This document shows positions 1-6,849 of a stretch of 8,592 nt of DNA, piece by piece. The notes beneath the pieces are model-generated. The model saw only the letters and a program-made list of their open reading frames with translations. It was not told where the DNA came from and ran no database searches. This stretch comes from Sphingomonadales bacterium. GTDB taxonomy: Bacteria > Pseudomonadota > Alphaproteobacteria > Sphingomonadales > Sphingomonadaceae. Where the stretch lies: contig JANYCM010000059.1 in NCBI GenBank assembly GCA_025360285.1, positions 1 to 8,592 of the forward strand. The letters run 5' to 3'. Every line of letters starts with the position of its first letter. Position 1 is the stretch's first letter. Position numbers and translations under genes: made by a program.

Positions 1-22
1 GTATTTAGTTCGCGCCAAATTT

Positions 23-31
23 TGCTAACTT
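23..31 (+). promoter_or_regulatory. Possible extended -10 element for the DUF559 gene
   Basis: The bases TGCTAACTT fit an extended -10 (TGn followed by a TA-rich hexamer, here 26-31). Counting 7 bases on from the hexamer puts the transcription start at about the ATG at 38. Together with the missing Shine-Dalgarno sequence, this would suit a leaderless mRNA. No convincing -35 is seen, and little sequence is available upstream, so this is weak. Confidence 0.2.
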
Positions 32-37
32 GCGCCC

Positions 38-373
38 ATGTCACAACTCCGCACCCACGCCCGCGCCATGCGCCTCGCCGCCACCCCTGGCGAAAAAATC
101 ATGTGGCTGATCCTGCGTTCACCGCCCCTCGACGCCCATCATTTCCGCCGGCAGGTCGTCTTTGAACCGCACTATATCGCCGACTTCGCCAGCCATGCCG
201 CCAAATTGATCATCGAAGTCGATGGCCCCTCACACGAGCTCACACCAGCCGCCGACGCACAGCGCACACTCTGGTTCACCACCAAAGGCTTTCGCCTCGC
301 CCGCTACACCAACGATAGCCTGTTCCAGGATCGCGATTCCGTCTCGCGGCACATCACCGCCCTCACTCAATAA
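38..373 (+). CDS. DUF559 domain protein (Vsr/PD-(D/E)XK nuclease-like)
   Basis: This 111-residue protein has the layout of the DUF559 family, which is related to the very-short-patch-repair (Vsr) endonuclease fold. An N-terminal helix rich in Arg and Ala (about residues 5-28) leads into FRRQ (36-39), then a strand with ADF (48-50), then the core IIEVDG (58-63) followed by H66. D49, E60 and D62 are the likely acidic metal-site residues. A D-x-x-R pair (73-76) and a final strand-helix (about 84-109) follow. Its length is normal for the family. The biological role of DUF559 proteins is not established, and a DNA-processing activity is inferred from the fold only. No Shine-Dalgarno sequence precedes the ATG at 38; a second in-frame ATG lies at 68. 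It is the only gene here unrelated to metabolism, and its last 7 bases overlap the end of the convergent crotonase gene. Confidence 0.85.
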   Translation: MSQLRTHARAMRLAATPGEKIMWLILRSPPLDAHHFRRQVVFEPHYIADFASHAAKLIIEVDGPSHELTPAADAQRTLWFTTKGFRLARYTNDSLFQDRDSVSRHITALTQ

Positions 374-1266
374 TAGCGCTCCGCCTCCCACCACGGAAAG
401 AAATCCGGCATGTCGCTGCTGACCTTGTCAGGATATACCGGCGGGCGCTTCTCCAGGAACGACACCACACCCTCCTTCGCATCCCCCGCCCGGCCGCGCG
501 CATAGATCGCCCGCGAATCGAGCCTATGGGCATCCCAGGGGCTTTCCGCCCCGGCCATCCGCCACAGCATCTGCCGGGTCATCGCCACCGAAACCGGCGC
601 GGTGTTGTCGGCAATTTCCAGTGCCAGGGCGCGCGCCGCCGGCAGCAGATCATCCGCCGCGTGCACCGACCGCACCAGCCCGCCCTTCAGCGCCTCGTCC
701 GCCGCGAACACCCGCCCGGTCAGGCACCATTCCAGCGCCTGGGGCAGGCCGACGAGCTTCGACAGGAACCAGCTCGACCCCGCCTCCGGCACAATGCCGC
801 GCCGCGCGAAGACAAAGCCGAAGCGCGCGGTTTCGGACGCCATGCGCACGTCCATCGCCAATTGCATCGTCACCCCGATGCCGACCGCCGGGCCATTGAC
901 CGCGGCAATCACCGGCTTCAACGATTTGAAGATGCGCATCGTCACCCGGCCGCCACCATCGCGCACCGCCTCATCGGCATAATCGATGCTGCCATCGTCG
1001 CGCACCGGGCCGGAGCGTGTGCCGCCGAGCTTTTCATAATCAAAGGTCGCCGCCCCGGCGCTGAGATCAGCCCCGGCGCAGAACGCCCGGCCGCGCCCGG
1101 TGACGATGACGGCGCGCACCGCATCATCGGCGTCGGTAATGTCGAACGCCGCGATCAATTCCTCCATCATCGTGCCGGTGAAGGCGTTGAGTTTCGCCTC
1201 GCGGTCCAGCGTGATGGTGGCGACGGGGCCATCGATGGTGAGGGCGATCTGGGTAAATTCAGTCAT
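367..1266 (-). CDS. Crotonase-family protein (enoyl-CoA hydratase/isomerase)
   Basis: This 299-residue protein has the crotonase fold and acts on acyl-CoA thioesters in the cytoplasm. The oxyanion-hole segments are clear: CAGADL at 63-68 and NGPAVGIG at 124-131. An insertion of about 20-25 residues (about 75-105) lies after the first segment, and the C-terminus ends in an aromatic FFPWW stretch (about 290-294), as seen in alphaproteobacterial members. By eye, the two glutamates of classical enoyl-CoA hydratase (rat E144 and E164) align with T133 and F153. An acid is instead present at E161 in GIVPEAGSS, where delta3,delta2-enoyl-CoA isomerases and PaaG-type enzymes carry their catalytic Glu or Asp. 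Isomerase-type chemistry is therefore as likely as hydration. A good AGAAAGGA ribosome site (1273-1280) precedes the ATG. The gene lies 43 bases downstream of the thiolase and is probably co-transcribed with it. Confidence 0.9.
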   Translation of the reverse strand: MTEFTQIALTIDGPVATITLDREAKLNAFTGTMMEELIAAFDITDADDAVRAVIVTGRGRAFCAGADLSAGAATFDYEKLGGTRSGPVRDDGSIDYADEAVRDGGGRVTMRIFKSLKPVIAAVNGPAVGIGVTMQLAMDVRMASETARFGFVFARRGIVPEAGSSWFLSKLVGLPQALEWCLTGRVFAADEALKGGLVRSVHAADDLLPAARALALEIADNTAPVSVAMTRQMLWRMAGAESPWDAHRLDSRAIYARGRAGDAKEGVVSFLEKRPPVYPDKVSSDMPDFFPWWEAERYY

Positions 1267-1283
1267 GGTTGGTCCTTTCTTGC

Positions 1284-1302
1284 CTCTCCCCTTGCGGGAG
1301 AG
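1284..1302. repeat. Perfect 7-bp inverted repeat between thiolase and crotonase genes
   Basis: CTCTCCC (1284-1290) and GGGAGAG (1296-1302) form a perfect stem around a 5-base loop, CTTGC. It sits in the 43-base gap of the thiolase-crotonase unit. No T-run follows the stem on either strand, so it is not a standard intrinsic terminator. It looks like the short CTCTCCC-type palindromes often scattered between genes in GC-rich Proteobacteria. In mRNA it could act as a stability or attenuation hairpin between the two genes. Confidence 0.5.
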
Positions 1303-1309
1303 AGAACCG

Positions 1310-2485
1310 CTATAGCGCCTCGATAATCGTCACATTGGCCAGCCCGCCGCCTTCGCACATCGTCTGCAACCCCCAGCGCTTGCCGCGCGCATGAAGGGCA
1401 TGAACCAGGGTCGTCATCAGCTTGGTCCCCGACGCCCCCAGCGGATGGCCGAGCGCAATCGCCCCGCCATTGACATTCAGCCGCGCCGGATCGGCACCCA
1501 GCACCTGCAACCACGCCGCCGGCACCGAGGCAAACGCTTCGTTCACCTCATAAAGATCGATATCCTCCAGCTTCATCCCCGACCGCGCCAGAGCGCGCTG
1601 GGTGGCGCCGATGGGGGCCTCCAGCATGATAACCGGGTCTTCGCCGACCACCGTCATGTGGTGAATGCGCGCCATCGGCTTCACCCCAAGCGCCTTCAGC
1701 CCGCGTTCGTTGACGATGAGCATGCCCGAGGCGCCATCGCAGATCTGCGACGATGTCGCCGCCGTCAGCCGGCCGCCTTCCATGATCAGCTTGACGCCGC
1801 GAATGGCTTCGAGGCTGGCATCGAAACGGATGCCTTCATCGACAATGTGGGTGTGCGCCGCGCCGTCGTGCGTCGTGACTTCGATGGGGACGATTTCCTT
1901 GTCAAAGGCGCCGGCATTGGCGGCGGCGGCGCCGCGCCGCTGACTTTCATAGCCAAAGGCGTCGAGCTCATCCTTCGACAGATTATATTTCTTGGCGATC
2001 ATCTCGGCGCCGGCGAACTGGCTGAATTGAATGCCGGGGTAGCGCGCCTTGATGCCCAGGCTGCCGAACGGTGAGCCCATGCCCGATTCATGCGCCAGCT
2101 TGGCCGGCGCGGCCATGGGGATGCGGGTCATCGATTCGACGCCGGCGGCGATGACGATGTCCATCTGGCCGCTCATCACCGTGGCGGCGGCGAAATGCAC
2201 CGCCTGCTGCGATGATCCGCATTGGCGATCGACGCTGGTGCCGGGGACCGATTCGGGCAGTTTCGATGACATGACGGCGTTGCGGGCGATGTTGGCCGAT
2301 TGCTGGGCGAACTGACCGACACAGCCCATGATGACATCTTCGATAAGCGCGGGATCGGCGCCGCTGCGATCGACGAGGGCATTGAGCACCTGGCCGGCGA
2401 GATCGGCGGGGTGCCAATCGCGCAGCATCCCGCCGCGGCGACCCCCGGCGGTGCGCGCCGCGGCAACGATATAGGCTTCACCCAT
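1310..2485 (-). CDS. Acetyl-CoA C-acyltransferase (thiolase)
   Basis: This is a full-length thiolase of 391 residues, the normal size for the family. Thiolases cleave 3-ketoacyl-CoA with CoA to give acetyl-CoA and a shortened acyl-CoA, or condense two acetyl-CoA in the reverse direction. The nucleophilic cysteine is C89 in VDRQCGSSQQ. The other signatures are NEAF (about residues 312-315), GGAIALGHPLGASG with catalytic H347, and the second active-site cysteine C377 in TMCEGGG. Sequence alone does not separate a degradative 3-ketoacyl-CoA thiolase from a biosynthetic acetoacetyl-CoA thiolase. The neighbouring crotonase favours degradation of a fatty acid or similar side chain. The ATG at 2485 has a good GGGAG ribosome site (2493-2497) seven bases upstream. 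It is the first gene of the unit and diverges from the DUF1254 gene. Confidence 0.95.
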   Translation of the reverse strand: MGEAYIVAAARTAGGRRGGMLRDWHPADLAGQVLNALVDRSGADPALIEDVIMGCVGQFAQQSANIARNAVMSSKLPESVPGTSVDRQCGSSQQAVHFAAATVMSGQMDIVIAAGVESMTRIPMAAPAKLAHESGMGSPFGSLGIKARYPGIQFSQFAGAEMIAKKYNLSKDELDAFGYESQRRGAAAANAGAFDKEIVPIEVTTHDGAAHTHIVDEGIRFDASLEAIRGVKLIMEGGRLTAATSSQICDGASGMLIVNERGLKALGVKPMARIHHMTVVGEDPVIMLEAPIGATQRALARSGMKLEDIDLYEVNEAFASVPAAWLQVLGADPARLNVNGGAIALGHPLGASGTKLMTTLVHALHARGKRWGLQTMCEGGGLANVTIIEAL

Positions 2486-2510
2486 GGTTTGACTCCCGAT
2501 GATTTGTCAC

Positions 2511-2534
2511 GGCGGACTTTACGCCAAAGCCGCC
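2511..2534. promoter_or_regulatory. Imperfect dyad in the divergent intergenic region
   Basis: GGCGG-A-CTTT (2511-2520) pairs with AAAGCCGCC (2526-2534): nine base pairs with one bulged A around a 5-base loop. It overlaps the candidate thiolase -10 element, a place where a repressor operator would work. It could equally be chance in GC-rich DNA. No regulator gene is present in the window. Confidence 0.25.
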
Positions 2535-2543
2535 GCCCGGCAA
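2516..2543 (-). promoter_or_regulatory. Candidate sigma70-type promoter for the thiolase-crotonase unit
   Basis: Read on the minus strand, TTGCCG (2538-2543) and TAAAGT (2516-2521) each match 4 of 6 bases of the -35 and -10 consensus, with a 16-base spacer. Transcription would start near 2509, leaving a leader of about 24 bases that contains the GGGAG ribosome site at 2493-2497. The geometry is sensible but the hexamers are only moderate matches. Confidence 0.3.
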
Positions 2544-2580
2544 TGACAGCGGAAATGACAGGGTGAGCAGCCAGCTCGCC

Positions 2581-2586
2581 GGGGAG
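2581..2586 (+). promoter_or_regulatory. Shine-Dalgarno site that sets the DUF1254 protein start
   Basis: GGGGAG is followed directly by three ATG codons in a row (2587, 2590, 2593). Only the third has normal spacing (6 bases), and starting there gives a compact signal peptide. This argues against the upstream GTG at 2563. Confidence 0.6.
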
Positions 2587-2592
2587 ATGATG

Positions 2593-4014
2593 ATGCGCTT
2601 GTTGAGCCTGATCCTGACCGCGAGCCTGCTGGCCGGGAGTGCCGCGACCGGCGCCACCCCCGTAAAACCCGCGCCGCATACCGCCACGCCCGCCCGCAAA
2701 CCGGCGGCGATACCCGCGCGACCGGCCGCGATACCCGCGACTCTCTCCGATTCTCCCGAAATTACCCAGATGCGGCAGGGATTCCGCTTCGCCTTCCCGA
2801 TTTACGAAATGATGCGCACCCGCGCCGGGCAATTGGCCAAGGCCCGCGCCTTTGGCCTGCCCAATGCCGTCAATTTCATCCTGCCCAAGACCAGCCTCGC
2901 CGACGCCAGCAGCCGGGAAGTGACCACGCCGAACAATGATACGCTCTATGGCAGCGCCTGGCTCGACCTGGCCGGGGGGCCGGTGACGCTGACCATCCCG
3001 GCGCTGCCCGGCCGTTACAATTCCGCCGCGCTAATGGCGGTAACCACCGATGTGACGACGATCCTGGGCACCCGCACCGGCGGCCAGGGTGGCCGCTATA
3101 CCCTTGTCGGACCAGGATTTTCTGGCCCGGCGCCAGCGGGGACGGAATTGATCCGCAGCGCCAGCAACGACGCCTGGCTGTTGATCCGCGTACTCGTCAA
3201 CGGCCCCGACGACCTGGCCGCCGCCAGCGCCGCGCTGGGCCAGTTCACCCTTGAATCCAGCGCCGACCACAAGCCGCCGGTGCCGACCGCCGCCGAGGTG
3301 CCGATGGCGCCGGATGCGCCGACCTTTCTCGCCATCGTCAACGAGGCGTTGGCGCGTGATCCGGACCTGGCGGCAAAAGCCAGCGATTTCAAGGCGATCG
3401 GGATTGGCGCCGGCTGGGACACGCTGTCGCCCGGCGCGCAAAAGCTGTGGACCCGGTCCCTGCCGCTGCTCCGCGCCGAACTGAAGGGCGGCCTGGCCGA
3501 TGCCGGCGATGTGGTGGACGGCTGGTCCTACCCCAAATTCGCCGTCGGAAATTATGGCGATGACAATGACTTGCGCGCCGAAGTGGCGCTGGGCGGCCTC
3601 GGCGCCCTGCCCCGCGTCGAAGCCATGTACCTGTCGGCGCGCACCGACAAGACTGGGGCGGCGCTGGAAGGCAGCAAGGCCTATAGCGTGCGAATCCCGG
3701 CCAATCTGCCCGTCGGCGGCTTCTGGTCGCTGACCATGTATCAACAGGAGCCCGATGGCCGGCTGTTCTTTGTTCCCAATGATCTCAACCGCTTCGCCGT
3801 AGGTGACCGGTCACCCCAGTTGCGGTCCGACCGCGACGGCAGCTATGAAATCTTCGTCCAAGCCAGCAAACCCAGCGGCGAACGCGTTGTCAACTGGCTG
3901 CCGGCCCCCAAGGGCAAGTTCGTCCTGGTCTTCCGCGGCTATCTCCCCCGTGCCGAACTGCTCGACGGCAGCTTCCGCCTGCCGCCGGTGGTGACCAGCG
4001 AATTGATTCCCTGA
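2593..4014 (+). CDS. Exported DUF1254/DUF1214 domain protein
   Basis: The product is 473 residues from the ATG at 2593. Residues 1-21 form a Sec-type signal peptide (basic MR, a hydrophobic core, then a small-residue end SAATGA) with no lipobox cysteine, so a soluble periplasmic protein is expected. A Pro/Ala-rich linker (about 22-53) follows. The DUF1254 domain comes next, marked by TPNNDTLYGSAWLDL and the strand LTIPALPGRYNS. The C-terminal third is a DUF1214 domain, with GGFWSLTMY, FFVPNDLNRFAVGDR, DGSYEIFVQ, NWLPAPKGKF and a final DG-F-LPPVV. Both domains are well recognised but their molecular function is unknown, so no reaction is assigned. The stop TGA shares its A with the ATG of the ThDP enzyme (TGATG), so the two are almost certainly made from one mRNA by coupled translation. 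Starts at 2563 (GTG), 2587 and 2590 are possible but less well placed. Confidence 0.9.
   Translation: MRLLSLILTASLLAGSAATGATPVKPAPHTATPARKPAAIPARPAAIPATLSDSPEITQMRQGFRFAFPIYEMMRTRAGQLAKARAFGLPNAVNFILPKTSLADASSREVTTPNNDTLYGSAWLDLAGGPVTLTIPALPGRYNSAALMAVTTDVTTILGTRTGGQGGRYTLVGPGFSGPAPAGTELIRSASNDAWLLIRVLVNGPDDLAAASAALGQFTLESSADHKPPVPTAAEVPMAPDAPTFLAIVNEALARDPDLAAKASDFKAIGIGAGWDTLSPGAQKLWTRSLPLLRAELKGGLADAGDVVDGWSYPKFAVGNYGDDNDLRAEVALGGLGALPRVEAMYLSARTDKTGAALEGSKAYSVRIPANLPVGGFWSLTMYQQEPDGRLFFVPNDLNRFAVGDRSPQLRSDRDGSYEIFVQASKPSGERVVNWLPAPKGKFVLVFRGYLPRAELLDGSFRLPPVVTSELIP
2701..2742 (+). repeat. Two tandem 21-bp units in the DUF1254 protein linker
   Basis: Units 2701-2721 and 2722-2742 share 17 of their first 18 bases and differ in the last codon (CGA versus ACT). 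They encode PAAIPAR then PAAIPAT, about residues 37-50, in the Pro/Ala-rich linker between the signal peptide and the folded domain. This is a simple in-frame duplication in a disordered segment, probably able to vary in copy number between strains. Confidence 0.75.
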
Positions 4015-5657
4015 TGCAGGGCAAGCATATCCTGCTGGAATTGCTGGTATCCGAAGGTGTTGAATTCATCTTCGGCAACCCCGGCACCACCGAACTGCCG
4101 CTGATGGACGCCATGGTCGTGGAGGACCGGCTGCGCTACATCCTCGGCCTGAACGAAGTGGTGGTGATGGGCATGGCGGATGGCTATGCCCAGGCAACCG
4201 GAAAGCTGGCTTTTTGCAACCTCCATGCCGCGCCGGGCCTCGGTAACGCCATGGGAATGCTGTATAATGCCGCCAAGGCTGGGGCGCCCATATTGGTCAC
4301 TGCCGGCCAGCAGGATATGAGTATCCGGCTGACCGAGCCGCTATTGTGGGATGATTTAGCCACAATGGCGCGGCCGCTGTGCAAATGGTCGTTCGAGGTG
4401 GCATCGCTCGCCGAATTGCCCCGCGCCATCCGCCGGGCGGCCAAGGTGGCGCTTACCGCGCCGACCGGGCCGGTATTCCTGTCGATCCCCGGCGATATAT
4501 TGACCTCGGAAGCTGCCGATGGTCTCGATCTGGGCGCCCGTACCCGGATTGGCACTCGCCTGCGCGGTGACAGCGCGGCCATCGCTGCTGCCGCCGACCT
4601 GATCCGTGCCAGCTCGGCGCCGATCATTCTGGCGGGCGATGCGGTCGCCAAGTCCGATGCTCATGCCGAACTGATTGATTTTGCAGAAAATGTTGGTGCG
4701 CCGGTCTATCTCGAAGGCATGGCCAATACCGCCGCTTTCCCCTCCGATCATCGCCTCTACGCTGGCACAATTCCCCGGATGACTCCGGCCCTGCGTGCCG
4801 TGATGGCGCAGCATGACTTGCTGATCTCGATCGGCGCTGATCTGATGACACAGAGCCAAGCCACTGGAATCGAAGCCTTGGCACCGGGCACCAAGGTCAT
4901 CCATCTCGACGACGACCCCTGGCAGATCGGCAAGAATTTCCCGGCAGCTGCCGCTATCCAGGGTGATCCCAAGGCAACCCTACCGGAATTGACGGCGCTG
5001 CTTGCCGATTGCGGAACACACCGTTCCTCCAAGATTGTCGCGGCGCTGGCCGAAAAACAGGTTGCCCTGCTCGCTCACGCCGATGCCCTGGCCGGCGCGC
5101 TGCCGCTGCAACCGCTGCCGGTGCTCAAGCTGATCGGCGAGCTTCTTCCTGAAAATGCCATTGTTATCGAGGAGTTACTGTCCAGCGGCATGAACACCGT
5201 CCGCCATTTGGTGCCTGCTGTGGCGCCCGACAGCTGGTTCGGCATGCGGGGCGGCGGCATCGGTGTGGCGATCCCCCAGGCCGCCGGCATCCAACTGGCC
5301 AACCCCGGCCGGCCGGTGGTGGTGCTCAGCGGTGATGGCAGCGCGATGTATTCGGCAGCGGCGTTGTGGACGCTGGCGCATTACCGGCTGCCGGTGGTCA
5401 CCATCATCTTCAACAACCGCGGGTATCGTATTCTCAAGCAGCGCACCCGCGCCATCGGCGACCATAGTGCACGGGAAAACACCTATATTGCCATGGACTT
5501 GGAGGAGCCGGCGATCGATTTCATGGCGCTGGCCACGGCGCATGGCGTCGCCGGCGTGCGTGCCGATACACTGGATGCGGTGCGCAACGCCTTTCTTACG
5601 GCACTGGCCAGCGACACGCCCACCGTTATCGAGATCAGCGTCGCCCGCGAACTCTGA
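4014..5657 (+). CDS. ThDP-dependent decarboxylase, benzoylformate decarboxylase/acetolactate synthase-like
   Basis: This 547-residue cytosolic enzyme has the three domains of the thiamine-diphosphate 2-keto acid decarboxylase family: PYR (about 1-170), middle (about 185-330) and PP (about 355-545). FGNPGTTELP (20-29), the cofactor-activating glutamate E48 and NLHAAPG with H71 match benzoylformate decarboxylase (BFD) most closely. The Mg-ThDP motif is complete: GDG at 440-442, 24 residues, then NN at 467-468. By eye, BFD Ser26 is T25 and the catalytic BFD His281 is S281, flanked by Q280 and Q282. The segment after NN (RGYRILKQR) also differs from BFD. Benzoylformate is therefore probably not the substrate; a 2-keto acid decarboxylase, carboligase or lyase remains open. 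The start codon overlaps the stop of the DUF1254 gene by one base, without a strong ribosome site of its own. The gene ends 6 bases from the convergent CoA-transferase. Confidence 0.88.
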   Translation: MQGKHILLELLVSEGVEFIFGNPGTTELPLMDAMVVEDRLRYILGLNEVVVMGMADGYAQATGKLAFCNLHAAPGLGNAMGMLYNAAKAGAPILVTAGQQDMSIRLTEPLLWDDLATMARPLCKWSFEVASLAELPRAIRRAAKVALTAPTGPVFLSIPGDILTSEAADGLDLGARTRIGTRLRGDSAAIAAAADLIRASSAPIILAGDAVAKSDAHAELIDFAENVGAPVYLEGMANTAAFPSDHRLYAGTIPRMTPALRAVMAQHDLLISIGADLMTQSQATGIEALAPGTKVIHLDDDPWQIGKNFPAAAAIQGDPKATLPELTALLADCGTHRSSKIVAALAEKQVALLAHADALAGALPLQPLPVLKLIGELLPENAIVIEELLSSGMNTVRHLVPAVAPDSWFGMRGGGIGVAIPQAAGIQLANPGRPVVVLSGDGSAMYSAAALWTLAHYRLPVVTIIFNNRGYRILKQRTRAIGDHSARENTYIAMDLEEPAIDFMALATAHGVAGVRADTLDAVRNAFLTALASDTPTVIEISVAREL

Positions 5658-5663
5658 CACCGT

Positions 5664-6849
5664 TCAGGCCTGACGCGCCGCCTTGCTGGCCAACAGCGCC
5701 GCAATGTCTGCGCCAGAAAATCCTGCGTTTTCAAGGACTTGCATGGTATGCTCGCCCAGATGCGGCGGCGCTGATACCGGCGGCCGCTCACCATCAAACA
5801 GCACCGGCACACCGGGAAAATTCAGCGGCCCGGCTGGCGTTTCAACCCGCTGGAAAAAACCCGCCGCCACCAGATGCGGGTCACTTTCCAGCGCCCCCAG
5901 CCGGATCACCTTGGCGCACGGCACCTCAGACGCCTCCAGCAGTTCCAGCCACTCAGCCGTCGTCCTGCCGCGGATCAACCCCGCCGCCAGGCCATAAATC
6001 GCGTCAATATGCTGCGTCCGCGTCGAAATACTGGCAAAGCGCGGGTCGGCGAGATGCTCGGGCGCCCCTGCCACAGTGAAGAATCCTCGCCAATGCGCAT
6101 CGGTATAAGCCATCATGCAGACATGGCCATCGGCGGTTTCCAGCGGCTTGCGCCACGGCGCCATGACGCGCGGATAGCCGAGCGGCCCCAATGGCGGATC
6201 AAAGTGATGGCCATAGAAATGCTCGACGAAAATTGAACGCCACCATGGTTTCAAACATCGGGATTTCGACAAAGCCGCCCTTGCCCGTCGTCTGGCGCCG
6301 GATGATGGCGCTGAGGATGGCGATGCCCGCCGTCAAGCCTGAAACCTTGTCGGCAATGATCGTCGGCATGTAGCGCGGCTCACCCGTCGATTGCGCCATC
6401 AAGTCGGCAACGCCCGACATGCCCTGGATGACATCGTCATAGGCCGGCAGGCCGCCATAGGGCCCGGCCTCGCCAAAGCCGTGCAGCCCGGCATAGACCA
6501 GCCGCGGATAGCGAGCGATCAGCGTGTCCGGATCAAGCCCCAGCGCCGCCAATTTCTGCGGCCGGATCGAATGCAGCAGCACATCGGCGGTTTCCAGCAG
6601 CCGCCCCAGCGCCGCCTGACCTTCCGGCGTCTTCAGATCGAGCACCAGGCCGCGCTTGCCGCGGTTGCAACCGATGAACAGCGCCGCCATGCCGGGTTCC
6701 CGCCCCGGCCCGGTCTGTCGTGTCGAATCGCCCTCCGGCGCTTCCAGCTTGATGACATCGGCACCGAGATCGGCCAGCCACTGCGCGCAATAGGGGCCAA
6801 AAACGACCGACGACAGGTCGATGACCTTGAGACCATGAAGCGGCAGCAT
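5664..6849 (-). pseudogene. Class III (CaiB/BaiF) CoA-transferase, frameshifted
   Basis: Family III CoA-transferases move CoA from one acyl-CoA to a free carboxylate through an aspartyl-CoA thioester. The N-terminal part (207 codons from the ATG at 6849) shows LHGLKVIDLSSVVFGPYCAQ, ADLGADVIKLEAP, NRGKRGLVLDLKTPEG and the likely catalytic Asp, D167, in IIADKVSG. The C-terminal part resumes in another frame at VEHFYGHHFDPPLG and runs 187 codons to a TGA at 5664. An extra base in the AAAA run at 6229-6232 explains the break; removing one restores AAT-TTC-GTC-GAG-CAT and an unbroken 394-residue protein, the usual family length. Without repair, translation stops about 9 codons past the shift. No other damage is visible, so a sequencing error or a recent mutation is likely. 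The start overlaps the fghA stop by one base (TGATG), making this the third gene of the formaldehyde operon. The acid substrate cannot be told from sequence. Confidence 0.88.
6229..6232 (-). other. Frameshift site (four-base homopolymer) in the CoA-transferase gene
   Basis: The coding strand reads AAT-TTT-CGT where the family needs AAT-TTC-GTC. One T too many lies in a run of four. UUU followed by C would let a tRNA-Phe in the P site slip forward one base onto UUC, so a +1 recoding event is formally possible, but the next codon (CGU) is not a stop and no stimulator is obvious. Confidence 0.75.

Noticed and set aside
1284..1302. Intrinsic terminator between thiolase and crotonase genes
   Set aside because: The stem is good but no T-run follows on either strand, and the downstream gene continues in the same direction.
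526..1326. Long plus-strand frame (266 codons) opposite the crotonase gene
   Set aside because: It is rich in Arg, His, Gly and Ala with no recognisable domain, typical of antisense frames in GC-rich DNA. The minus strand carries clear crotonase motifs.
1391..2074. Plus-strand frame of 227 codons opposite the thiolase gene
   Set aside because: It is a shadow of the thiolase reading frame, with no domain signature and no plausible ribosome site.
2504..2509. TTGTCA as a -35 box for the DUF1254-ThDP unit
   Set aside because: No -10-like hexamer is found 16-18 bases downstream on the plus strand.
2563..2592. Upstream GTG start for the DUF1254 protein
   Set aside because: It would add ten residues with several polar ones ahead of the signal peptide. 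The GGGGAG site at 2581-2586 fits the ATG at 2593 instead.
3031..3744. Minus-strand frame of 237 codons opposite the DUF1254 gene
   Set aside because: It has low-complexity antisense composition, no ribosome site and no domain, while the opposite strand encodes conserved DUF1254/DUF1214 motifs.
4014..6849. Oxalyl-CoA decarboxylase plus formyl-CoA transferase (oxalate degradation) pair
   Set aside because: The ThDP enzyme has the FGNPGTTELP and NLHAAPG motifs of the benzoylformate decarboxylase branch rather than those of oxalyl-CoA decarboxylase, and the genes are convergent rather than in one operon.
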